Virus record (IMG/VR): IMGVR_UViG_3300044447_000008
Coordinates: 1 to 43,784 of that record
DNA: 43,784 bases
Source: a virus
Strand: one strand, 5' to 3'
A model generated the notes under the pieces. It saw only the letters and a list, made by a program, of their open reading frames with translations. It had not been told where the DNA came from and made no database searches. Shown one piece after another: positions 13,925 to 20,090 of the stretch (position 1 is its first letter; every line of letters starts with the position of its first letter). The position numbers were made by a program, and so were the translations under genes.

Positions 13925-14437
13925 ATGCGTGCACGTGTGCTGATCACGGGGGCTATGCCAGCCCGCCAACCTCGCCATAGCGTCTCTGGCGTGCCCAAAG
14001 ACCCCGCGACCTTCGGCCGCTACCTCGAACTGCTCATGGCCGAGCACGGATTTCAGACCAAAGCCGAACTCGCCCGCGCCTCAGGCGTCGACGCGACCAC
14101 CATCGGCCGCTGGGTGGCAGGCGAGAAGGAACCCGCCATCGCCGGCCTGCGAGCGATCGCACCCCACCTCGGCGTCCGCCTGGGCGACCTCATGATCAGG
14201 GCCGGGCTGGCGAGCGCGGCGGAGCTGGGGACGGTCGGCGCTCCGCCCGCCCCCCGGGCTCCCCTGCCGCCGGCGGTGCAGCGGGTGATGTCCAGGCTGT
14301 TGAGCCCGCGGTACACGGAGCGGCAGAAATCAGCGCTGCTGGCCGGCATCGACCGGACCACCGACAGCTGGGAGGACGTCGTGAGCGTGCCCAAGGAGCC
14401 TCAGATGCGGCGGAGGCTCCCCGATGCCAAGAGGTAA
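13925..14437 (+). CDS. Phage immunity repressor (HTH_3, no protease domain)
   Basis: 170 aa if started at ATG 13925, which is at the predicted transcription start (leaderless). ATG 13955 behind GGGGG and GTG 13990 are alternatives. The HTH of CI/XRE type covers FGRYLELLMAEHGFQTKAEL, ARASGVDATTIGRWVAGEKE and PAIAGLRAIAPHLGVRLGDL. The C-terminal third is Pro/Arg-rich with a short helix (TERQKSALLAGIDR) and lacks the Ser/Lys autocleavage domain of LexA-like repressors, so induction would not go through RecA-driven cleavage. It overlaps the integrase start by 14 bases, so the two are co-expressed. Confidence 0.8.
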   Translation: MRARVLITGAMPARQPRHSVSGVPKDPATFGRYLELLMAEHGFQTKAELARASGVDATTIGRWVAGEKEPAIAGLRAIAPHLGVRLGDLMIRAGLASAAELGTVGAPPAPRAPLPPAVQRVMSRLLSPRYTERQKSALLAGIDRTTDSWEDVVSVPKEPQMRRRLPDAKR

Positions 14438-16028
14438 GAACGCCCGCCCGGTGACCTACCCGCCCGCGGCCGGCGCCGACAGGCGTTGGCACAGCTTCGT
14501 GCCCATCGGCACCAAGGTCGACGGCAAACTGGACCGTTCCCACCGCACCGGGACGATGTGCAACAAGTGCAAGATCGTGCCCGACAAGGCCTGCGCCTGC
14601 TATCGAAAGGTGGAGGACAAGATCAGGCAGTTGGAGGACGAGCTCGCCAAAGGCGCAGTGGTCAAGAAGCCGACCAACCATGCCACCACGAGCGTCGAGA
14701 AGCTCTCCGCGATGTGGATGAAGGACTGCGAAGTGCGGGGCCTGCGGCACGGCACGCTGACGTCCTACCGGACGGTGACCACGCAGTACATCCACCCGAA
14801 ACGCGAGCCGACCCAACGCCTCGCCGGTGTCGGCGGGCTGCGTGTCCACCAGTTCAACGACGAGAAGCCGATCAAGGCATTCCTGGCCGACGTCAAGAAG
14901 GTCGTCAGCGCCCAGGCCGCCCGCAAGACCCTGCGCGTCCTCCGGGCGATGCTGAGCTACGCCGAGGCAGAGAAGATCGTCAGCCGTAACGCGGCGAAGT
15001 TCGTGGCGATGCCGGCCCTCGACAAGACAGAGGAGATCATCCCGCTGTCGCTGGCCGAGGTCCGCCAGGTCATGCCGGTGATCATGAAGCGGCGCAACTC
15101 GGCCCGGTGGCTGCTGGCCCTGGTGCACGGCCCCCGGCAGGGCGAGTGCCTCGGCCTGGCGTACCACCGCCCCGCCGAACCGCGGATGCCCAGCGACGTC
15201 GACACCGAGGCCGGCACCGTCCGCACCCGGAAGAAGATCGAGCGGCGCAGCTGGCAGCACGGCTGCGAGGATCCGCACGCCTGCGGCGGCGCGCCGCGGC
15301 CGAAGCGACCGCACGGCCACCACAAGCTGAAGCCGTGTCGGCAGCCGTGCAATCGGCACACCCGCGCGTGCCCGCCGCCGTGCGCGAAGGACTGCACCGG
15401 GCATGCGAGCGCCTGCCCGAAAAGGCGGGGCGGCGGACTGGTGGAAGGCGACCCGAAATCCAAGGCGTCCAACCACACGCACGTCTTGGACTCGGCGGTG
15501 CTGCAGGCGTTCATCGACCACGAGGCGCAGCGAGAAGCCGACAAGAAGGCAGCCGGCTCGAAGTGGTCATGGCAGCACGGATGCAAGGCGCCGGCGACCT
15601 GCGCAGACGAGCCCGTGTCCTGCCCGAAGCGGCTCGACAGCGGGTACGTGTTCACCGACGTGTGGGGACGGGCGATCGATCCCAAGCGCGATTGGGACGA
15701 GTGGCAGTCGATCCTGCTCGAGGCTGGCCTGCCGCCGGCGCGGGTCCACGACCTGCGCCACACGGCCGCCACGAACCTCGTCGCGGCCGGCGTCGACAGG
15801 CGCCTGCGCAAGGAACTCATGGGCTGGGCGCAGGACATGCCCGTCTACGAGCACGTAGCGACCGAGATGGCCCGGGACGCGGTGACGAAGCTCGGCGCCT
15901 ACCTGTGGCGGCCGGATCAGGCCGGATCAGATCAGCCCGAACCGGAGCCGACCGGAACGGATTCTGCTACCAATCTGCTACCAGAACCGAAGTCCAACGT
16001 ACTGCCGTTCCGGCGAAAGGCCGTCTGA
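14424..16028 (+). CDS. int: Tyrosine integrase with Cys/His-rich insertion
   Basis: 534 aa, longer than the usual 380-450. Arm-binding N-terminal part with CNKC...CAC (46-59), core-binding helices about 90-195, catalytic domain from about 205. Catalytic residues: Arg238 (HGPRQGECLGL), Lys345 (EGDPKSKASN, beta-hairpin Lys), HDLRH (His442, Arg445), Trp468 where many family members have His (MGWAQDM), and nucleophile Tyr475 (VYEHV). Between the first Arg and the Lys lies a Cys/His-rich block (277-333); a second WQHGC-type block follows at 383-401. The codons near the end (NLLP) contain arm-type DNA repeats. Acts on the attP just downstream. Confidence 0.93.
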   Translation: MPRGKNARPVTYPPAAGADRRWHSFVPIGTKVDGKLDRSHRTGTMCNKCKIVPDKACACYRKVEDKIRQLEDELAKGAVVKKPTNHATTSVEKLSAMWMKDCEVRGLRHGTLTSYRTVTTQYIHPKREPTQRLAGVGGLRVHQFNDEKPIKAFLADVKKVVSAQAARKTLRVLRAMLSYAEAEKIVSRNAAKFVAMPALDKTEEIIPLSLAEVRQVMPVIMKRRNSARWLLALVHGPRQGECLGLAYHRPAEPRMPSDVDTEAGTVRTRKKIERRSWQHGCEDPHACGGAPRPKRPHGHHKLKPCRQPCNRHTRACPPPCAKDCTGHASACPKRRGGGLVEGDPKSKASNHTHVLDSAVLQAFIDHEAQREADKKAAGSKWSWQHGCKAPATCADEPVSCPKRLDSGYVFTDVWGRAIDPKRDWDEWQSILLEAGLPPARVHDLRHTAATNLVAAGVDRRLRKELMGWAQDMPVYEHVATEMARDAVTKLGAYLWRPDQAGSDQPEPEPTGTDSATNLLPEPKSNVLPFRRKAV

Positions 16029-16040
16029 CCTGGCCTTTCT

Positions 16041-16095
16041 TGGTGGGGCGGGCGGGACTCGAACCCGCGACCGAGGGATTATGAGTCCCATGCTC
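16041..16095 (-). other. attP: attP core: 3' part of a tRNA-Met/Ile(CAT) gene
   Basis: On the minus strand this reads as a tRNA from the end of the D arm through an anticodon loop CTCATAA (anticodon CAT), variable loop and T arm (GCGGG-TTCGAGT-CCCGC) to CCA at 16041-16043. The 5' acceptor and D stems are absent, so it is not a working tRNA. A phage that carries the 3' part of a tRNA gene regenerates the host tRNA on integration. The position, 13 bases after int, marks it as the crossover region. Confidence 0.85.
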
Positions 16096-16103
16096 ATCAG
16101 ATT

Positions 16104-16179
16104 GGATCAGACCGGATCGGACCGGATCAGCCCTCCCACCTGGGCTTTTGAAGAGCCGCGGTCCGATCCGGTCCGATCC
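16104..16179. repeat. 21-bp inverted repeat beside attP
   Basis: The arm at 16104-16124 pairs with 16159-16179 at 20 of 21 positions; both are made of GGATCNG/ACCGGATC units. The 34-base spacer holds a weaker hairpin. It may be a bidirectional terminator between int and the convergent membrane-protein gene, a set of integrase or Xis sites, or both. Confidence 0.6.
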
Positions 16180-16214
16180 GATCCGATCCGTTTTGCTACC
16201 ACGCTGCTACCAAT

Positions 16215-16604
16215 TCACGCAGGCTCGTCGTCCGGCGGGTCCATCAGCTGCCGGGCAAGAAAGTCCCTGATCTCGTCGTCGCGTGCCACCCACTCGGGCT
16301 CAAGGGCTCCGGTCCCCGACCTGTAGGTAGCCGGTACGGCCACCGGTATCTGGCGGAGCGGTTGAGTCGGCCTCAGCATCGCGATATCCCGGCGGACGGC
16401 CGCGAGTATGCGCGCCTCGCGGCGGCGAATCAGCTCACCGATAGCGGGGATCAGGACGGCCAGTGAGAGTCCGTGGAGAATCGCCATGTTGACCTGTGGC
16501 GGGACGTTCGGCTGACCGTCCAGTGCTGTCGCTCCGGTGACGAGGATGTATGCGCCGGAGACTGTGACGGCGGCGACGAGCCACCGGTTCATTCCGCTGG
16601 TCAC
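16215..16604 (-). CDS. Small membrane protein
   Basis: 129 aa. GTG 16604 is preferred because GGAGGT (16611-16616) lies six bases upstream. Two hydrophobic helices, about residues 8-25 (WLVAAVTVSGAYILVTGATA) and 38-57 (ILHGLSLAVLIPAIGELI), are followed by a basic then acidic cytoplasmic tail (RRREARILAAVRRD; ...DDEPA). Located next to attP in the accessory segment, a place where phages carry lysogenic-conversion or exclusion genes. That role is only a suggestion. The 262-base region upstream (16605-16866) holds no other gene I can support. Confidence 0.6.
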   Translation of the reverse strand: MTSGMNRWLVAAVTVSGAYILVTGATALDGQPNVPPQVNMAILHGLSLAVLIPAIGELIRRREARILAAVRRDIAMLRPTQPLRQIPVAVPATYRSGTGALEPEWVARDDEIRDFLARQLMDPPDDEPA

Positions 16605-16866
16605 GTAGGTACCTCCAATTTGAGGGATCAGAGAAAGACGCTGGTCAGGACGGGGCAGGAATCTACACACGTCACTGACTGAGACGTATGTCATATTTCT
16701 ACGCCGGCACGGACGCCGGCGCATTCCCAGAGACTGGACGGGCACACCTCGCCACAGATTCATCCGAGTCGCTTAAATGTCTGACCAGGCGAAACACACG
16801 TGTCAAGCGACGATCATCCACGCGTATCTGACCGAAAGGACTAGCCGATCTCGCCGATCTTGGCGC

Positions 16867-17259
16867 TCACGTGGACGTGAAGTAGAACCGATCATCGGGG
16901 TAGGCGACGGCCTTCCCGCTGGTCGTGACCTCGACCATCCTCGCGCCGCGCGCCAGACCGTGATCCAGGCGCTCCTGCCGCGTCGGTAGGCGAACGATCA
17001 GCGTCGAGTAGCGCGTGATGCGTATCTCGGTCCGCTCCGGTGGCACCCTCACCCGGGAAGGGTAGCCGTGGCGGATATCCACCAAGCCCTCCTCGGCCAG
17101 CTCACGGTGAGCGCGGCGAGCCGTCTCGCGGCCGACGCCGTACTCGATCTGTAAATCCCGCTCGGTAGGGATCCGGTCTCCGGGCTGCAACTCGCCGGAC
17201 GTGATCCGGTCGCGCAACAGGTCCGCGACGTCGCGGTACCCAAAACGCCCATCGGTCAC
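16867..17259 (-). CDS. Short GntR-family regulator
   Basis: 130 aa from GTG 17259. GntR winged helix in residues 4-72 (YRDVADLLRDRITSGELQPG, TERDLQIEYGVGRETARRAH, RELAEEGLVDIRHGYPSRVR). The short C-terminal part is too small for a FCD or UTRA ligand domain, as in the KorSA-like regulators of actinobacterial integrative plasmids. Start codon and TAGCAT (17268-17273) are spaced for a leaderless transcript, and a 36-bp palindrome overlaps the -35 area. This points to autoregulation. Confidence 0.8.
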   Translation of the reverse strand: MTDGRFGYRDVADLLRDRITSGELQPGDRIPTERDLQIEYGVGRETARRAHRELAEEGLVDIRHGYPSRVRVPPERTEIRITRYSTLIVRLPTRQERLDHGLARGARMVEVTTSGKAVAYPDDRFYFTST

Positions 17260-17292
17260 GCAACGGCATGCTACGGGCGGTGATCCAAACGT

Positions 17293-17328
17293 CCGGACGC
17301 GTATACGTCCGGACGTATACGCGTCCGG
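17293..17328. promoter_or_regulatory. 36-bp perfect palindrome, likely GntR operator
   Basis: The two 18-bp halves are exact reverse complements, centred between 17310 and 17311. Inside are three CCGGAC/GTCCGG elements and two GTATAC palindromes, so it could hold two or three overlapping dimer sites. It lies 34 bases upstream of the GntR gene start at 17259 and near the end of the convergent neighbour at 17352. Confidence 0.75.
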
Positions 17329-17351
17329 GACGTCGTGCCTGGTCCGGTCGG

Positions 17352-17576
17352 TCAGCGCCACCGGCCCAGAAACCGGCCGTACAGCAGGCCGGCCGTGGTG
17401 CCTGCAGGCGTGTCCGCGACGGCCTGCACGTACAGCTCCGCCAGGAGCAGGGCCAGCGCGATCCGGTCCCCGCCATGCTCCGCGATGAGACGCGCCTGGG
17501 CTCCCGCGCACGGCCAGGGCTCGCCGTCGTCGACACAGATCCACTCCGGCCGGCGGTAATGGTGCGGGATGCTCAC
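17352..17576 (-). CDS. Small hypothetical protein of integrative-plasmid type
   Basis: 74 aa from GTG 17576 (GTGA overlap). Pattern HYRRPEWICVDDGEPWPCAG, then ARLIAEHGGDRIALALLLAE and a hydrophobic C-terminal helix. Similar short proteins (W.C..C..PWPC..AR..L) occur in many actinobacterial mobile elements, where they are often mislabelled flavin reductase. There is no sign of such activity here. Confidence 0.7.
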   Translation of the reverse strand: MSIPHHYRRPEWICVDDGEPWPCAGAQARLIAEHGGDRIALALLLAELYVQAVADTPAGTTAGLLYGRFLGRWR

Positions 17577-17803
17577 ACGCGCACCCGCCGCGCGCCGATC
17601 AGCTGGGGGCGGGTCGCACCGGGCCGCCGCCGGGGGAGCTGGTGCCAGGCCGCCAGCGCGCGGAGGGCGTCGTGCCGGGGCCAGCACGGTCCCTCGACCT
17701 CGCACACCACGCACCGCCCGTCAGCGCTCGAAATGGGGTGATGGTCCACCACGGCCTGGATCTGTTCGATGGTCCGCCGGGCTGTGCTGGTGTACGTGCT
17801 CAT
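17573..17803 (-). CDS. Small zinc-binding hypothetical protein
   Basis: 76 aa from ATG 17803 (ATGA overlap). GRCVVCEVEGPCWPRHDALR contains a C-x2-C...C..H zinc-type motif, followed by ALAAWHQLPRRRPG. Typical companion of the adjacent gene in actinobacterial integrative elements. Function unknown. Confidence 0.72.
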   Translation of the reverse strand: MSTYTSTARRTIEQIQAVVDHHPISSADGRCVVCEVEGPCWPRHDALRALAAWHQLPRRRPGATRPQLIGARRVRV

Positions 17804-17988
17804 CGCTCACCCGCGGCGGCGGCTGCTATGGCTGCTATGTATGCGGTGCCGAGGAGGTGCAGCAGCGTGGGGCAGACGTCGTCAGTGATCCGCGCACCGC
17901 AGGAGCACCGGTTGCTCCACCGGCTACGGCAATGGAGGCTCAGAACCCGCTGCAGTGCCTCGCGGCGCAGAATTCGGGGCTGTCCCAT
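17800..17988 (-). CDS. Small hypothetical protein, first gene of accessory mini-operon
   Basis: 62 aa from ATG 17988, preceded by AAGGGGGG about eight bases upstream. Cys residues CSCGARITDDVC suggest a zinc site. The C-terminus is a short Ala-rich helix (YIAAIAAAAAG). It heads the three-gene minus-strand set opposite the GntR/UTRA gene. Confidence 0.6.
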   Translation of the reverse strand: MGQPRILRREALQRVLSLHCRSRWSNRCSCGARITDDVCPTLLHLLGTAYIAAIAAAAAGER

Positions 17989-18084
17989 GTGCAGTACCCC
18001 CCTTGGGCGGGTTGGTAGGGCGCGGCGGCCAGGCCGTCGGGGGCATCCGACCGCCGCACCCGGTACATTGAGCTACCCTGTTGT

Positions 18085-18170
18085 CTGTACGTACAGGACG
18101 GCAGAACAGCTACGAGAACCGTAAACAGAGCGTGACGGGTTCACAACAGCCGATGCACCTATCTGTACAG
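18085..18170. promoter_or_regulatory. Palindromic operators in divergent promoter region
   Basis: The 213-base gap between the divergent genes (17989-18201) holds CTGTACGTACAG (18085-18096) and CTGTACAG (18163-18170). Both are perfect palindromes with TCTGTAC/GTACAGG flanks in common. They are good candidates for binding by the adjacent GntR/UTRA protein, which could control both directions. Clear -35/-10 pairs are not evident. Confidence 0.55.
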
Positions 18171-18201
18171 GTCAGAACTAAGCGAACAGGGAGGGTGACG
18201 C

Positions 18202-18972
18202 ATGGCAAGGCCGACGCACGGCCGGCAGCCCGCATACCTCGAAATCGCACACAAGATCCGCCGCGACATCACCAGCGGCGCTCTCCCCGCGGGCACGCGC
18301 CTCAACGAGCAACAGCTCATGGACGACTCGCACGTATCACGCGGCACCGTCCGCCAGGCCATCGGCGAACTCGTCTCGCTGGGCGTCGTGGCGTCGCAGA
18401 ACGGCAAGGGGCACTTCGTCCGCGCTCCCGTCCGGCTCACCTGGCGCGCATCCGACCCCGAACAGAACGATGGCGCCGCCATCCCGTCCGACGCATGGAG
18501 CCGCAGCGTCCGCACACAAGGGCACGAGCCATCCGAGCGGATCTCCTGCGAGGTGGCCTACGCGGATGAGCGGATAGCCGAGTTCCTCGACGTCCCGACC
18601 GGGGAACCCGTCTCAATACGGCGCCGGCTGCGGTACGTGGACGGCGACCCGTTCGCGATCGCGGACTCGTGGTACCCGCGGTCGATCGTGGCGGGCTCCG
18701 CGATTGAGCTACCGGCCGACATCTCACCCGGCATCTACGAGGTGTTCGCCCGGTTAGGGCGGCCATGGGTACGCACGGTGGACACGTGGGTTGCCCGGGC
18801 ACCGTCCTATGAGGAGGCCGCGCTGCTGATCATTCCGCGCGGCATCCCCGTCGCCGAGGTGGTACGCAGGTCCTTCGACAAGGACGACGTACCTGTGCGG
18901 CTAACGCTGTTCACCCTTCCGGGTGACAGGCACGAAATCCAGTACGAGCACGAGGAAGCGAGGACAACATGA
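18202..18972 (+). CDS. GntR-family regulator with UTRA domain
   Basis: 256 aa from ATG 18202, behind GGGAGG. The N-terminal winged helix (YLEIAHKIRRDITSGALPAG, QLMDDSHVSRGTVRQAIGEL, VSLGVVASQNGKGHFV) leads to a UTRA effector domain (about 95-250; EFLDVPTGEPVSIRRRLRYV, DGDPFAIADSWYPRSI, RGIPVAEVVRRS). HutC subfamily: binds small molecules to control transcription. Such regulators (KorSA/TraR/Pra type) govern excision and transfer in actinobacterial integrative plasmids. Its gene overlaps the next by ATGA. Confidence 0.88.
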   Translation: MARPTHGRQPAYLEIAHKIRRDITSGALPAGTRLNEQQLMDDSHVSRGTVRQAIGELVSLGVVASQNGKGHFVRAPVRLTWRASDPEQNDGAAIPSDAWSRSVRTQGHEPSERISCEVAYADERIAEFLDVPTGEPVSIRRRLRYVDGDPFAIADSWYPRSIVAGSAIELPADISPGIYEVFARLGRPWVRTVDTWVARAPSYEEAALLIIPRGIPVAEVVRRSFDKDDVPVRLTLFTLPGDRHEIQYEHEEARTT

Positions 18973-19361
18973 TCACGTCGACTGATCTCGGGCGGAAGCT
19001 CGGGACGCTTCGGATCGAAGGGCACCTGCACGAGGGCGCGGCGGGTCCCGGCACCCCGGCACACGCCGACTACCGCCCGGCCGGCATCGTCCTCGAAAAC
19101 GACGGGCGCTGGCACCACTGGATGCAGCCCGGCGAGGACTACTCCATCAACCACGACGGCACCGGGTGGCGGGTCACGTGCATCACGTGGCCGGCCGACA
19201 CCCACGTCTACCGCCTGGGCGCCGGCGACGGCACCCTGACCGACCGGCTACCCCTCATCGACACAGGCGCCGTGGCGTTCCTGGCCCCGGGGCATGCGTA
19301 CACCCTCCACAGCGACGGCCCCGGCACGTGGGCACTGTACGTGCGCCCGTCCGAGGCCTAG
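18969..19361 (+). CDS. Cupin-like hypothetical protein
   Basis: 130 aa from ATG 18969 (ATGA overlap with the regulator). Beta-rich with a central HHWMQPGEDYSINHDGTGWR, VTCITWPADTHVYRL and FLAPGHAYTLHSDGPGTWA, which resembles a small jelly-roll (cupin) fold. Metal-binding His residues are only partly present. It is probably co-regulated with the GntR/UTRA protein, perhaps sensing or modifying its ligand. Followed by a strong terminator. Confidence 0.6.
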   Translation: MITSTDLGRKLGTLRIEGHLHEGAAGPGTPAHADYRPAGIVLENDGRWHHWMQPGEDYSINHDGTGWRVTCITWPADTHVYRLGAGDGTLTDRLPLIDTGAVAFLAPGHAYTLHSDGPGTWALYVRPSEA

Positions 19362-19376
19362 GCACGCCCCAAACGA

Positions 19377-19410
19377 ACGGCCCGTCGTCCGATGTGGGAC
19401 GGCGGGCCGT
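19377..19410. terminator. Bidirectional terminator between convergent genes
   Basis: ACGGCCCGTCGTCC (19377-19390) pairs with GGACGGCGGGCCGT (19397-19410) with one G-T pair and a short loop. T-rich bases follow on both strands (TTTGC on plus, TTCGTTT on minus). It lies exactly between the plus-strand accessory genes (ending 19361) and the end of the late operon (19414). Confidence 0.85.
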
Positions 19411-19413
19411 TTG

Positions 19414-19818
19414 CTACCTGATGCCGAACCAGTCCTTGGCGTCGCGTTGCGACAGGCACCACACGATCGGGACCGCAACCACGAGCCCGACACAGGTCAA
19501 CGCCACCATGCCGGCGATGAGGTGGGCCACCGCGTGCGCGATCCGGGACCGCCGCCACAGCCCGACCGCCACCGCCCCCAACACGACACCGACGGGCAGC
19601 CACACGAGGGCCCCCGACCGGGTCGACGCGGCCGTCAATGCGTAGCAGCCCAGCAGGATCAGCCCCAGGGCCGGGACGGCGAGGAACACGACCGGCCCGA
19701 GCACGGTCGTCGGGATCTTGCCGGGCGCCTCGCCGTCGTACTCGTCCTCGGCCAGCTCGGCCAGGTCAGCGTCGCTCGTGTCGATGTCCACACGCGCAGG
19801 GTGACAGACCAGATCCAT
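19414..19818 (-). CDS. Membrane protein, last gene of late operon
   Basis: 134 aa from ATG 19818. An acidic N-terminal segment (IDTSDADLAELAEDEYDGEA) is followed by three hydrophobic helices (VVFLAVPALGLILLGCYAL; VWLPVGVVLGAVAVGLW; LIAGMVALTCVGLVVAVPIV). It is downstream of the lysis genes and just before the terminator, so it may assist lysis or act as a superinfection factor. No family recognised. Confidence 0.65.
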   Translation of the reverse strand: MDLVCHPARVDIDTSDADLAELAEDEYDGEAPGKIPTTVLGPVVFLAVPALGLILLGCYALTAASTRSGALVWLPVGVVLGAVAVGLWRRSRIAHAVAHLIAGMVALTCVGLVVAVPIVWCLSQRDAKDWFGIR

Positions 19819-19847
19819 GATCGCCGTCGTCCGAACGGCCGAACCCG

Positions 19848-20090
19848 CTACAGCGGCGGGCGGCCGGGCCGCAGCTGCGGGCTCACCGGGTCGGACCCGT
19901 TCACGGTGCCCGCGTTGCGGACCTTGTACGTAGCCCAGGCGACAAGCACACCCGCCCCGACCGCGCCCACGATCAGACCCACCCACCCGTCGCTCGTGGC
20001 CGGGGCACCGCCCTGCACACCCGCCACGACCGCGGTCAGCGCCGCGCCGGCGCCCGCAACGAGCGCCTTACGAATCCGCTTTACGTCCAT
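19848..20090 (-). CDS. Probable holin
   Basis: 80 aa from ATG 20090, immediately behind GGAGGAGAG. A basic N-terminus (MDVKRIRKAL) and two hydrophobic helices (VAGAGAALTAVVAGVQG; WVGLIVGAVGAGVLVAWATY) give the usual two-helix holin topology, with a hydrophilic tail. Location in the lysis cassette supports the call. It would make the membrane lesions that release or trigger the endolysin. Confidence 0.72.
   Translation of the reverse strand: MDVKRIRKALVAGAGAALTAVVAGVQGGAPATSDGWVGLIVGAVGAGVLVAWATYKVRNAGTVNGSDPVSPQLRPGRPPL

Larger units (their letters stand above)
13792..13933. repeat. Four operator sites of the lysogeny switch
   Basis: Four copies of a near-palindromic 12-mer: TGCCTGCGTGCA (13792-13803), TGCACGCGTGCA (13827-13838, perfect palindrome), TGCATGTATGCA (13890-13901) and GGCATGCGTGCA (13922-13933). 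The consensus is TGCATGCGTGCA. Each divergent promoter has one site at its -35 and one at its start point, with 35 and 32 bases between the paired sites. This is the layout expected for repressor/Cro operators controlling both promoters. Confidence 0.7.
15965..16212. repeat. Paired TGCTACCA arm-type repeats flanking the att core
   Basis: TGCTACCA occurs at 15965-15972 and 15976-15983 (inside int) and again at 16194-16201 and 16205-16212. Within each pair the repeats start 11 bases apart, one helical turn, in the same orientation, about 60 bp left and 100 bp right of the tRNA segment. They look like arm-type integrase-binding sites. Extra GGATCAG/GGATCGG heptamers occur at 15914-15930 and 16104-16130. 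Confidence 0.7.

Noticed and set aside
13792-13933. CRISPR-like repeats
   Set aside because: Only four 12-bp near-palindromic copies with unequal spacing that coincide with promoter elements; this fits operators, not an array. No cas genes are present.
16041-16095. Complete tRNA gene
   Set aside because: Acceptor 5' strand and D arm are missing; only the 3' part is present, as expected for attP.
16215-16604. Toxin of a toxin-antitoxin pair with the nearby regulator
   Set aside because: Membrane helices and position alone do not support it; no coupled antitoxin is adjacent and spacing to the GntR gene is over 260 bases.
17352-17576. Flavin reductase
   Set aside because: Similar small ORFs are often given this name, but the 74 residues have no flavin-binding fold or catalytic motif.
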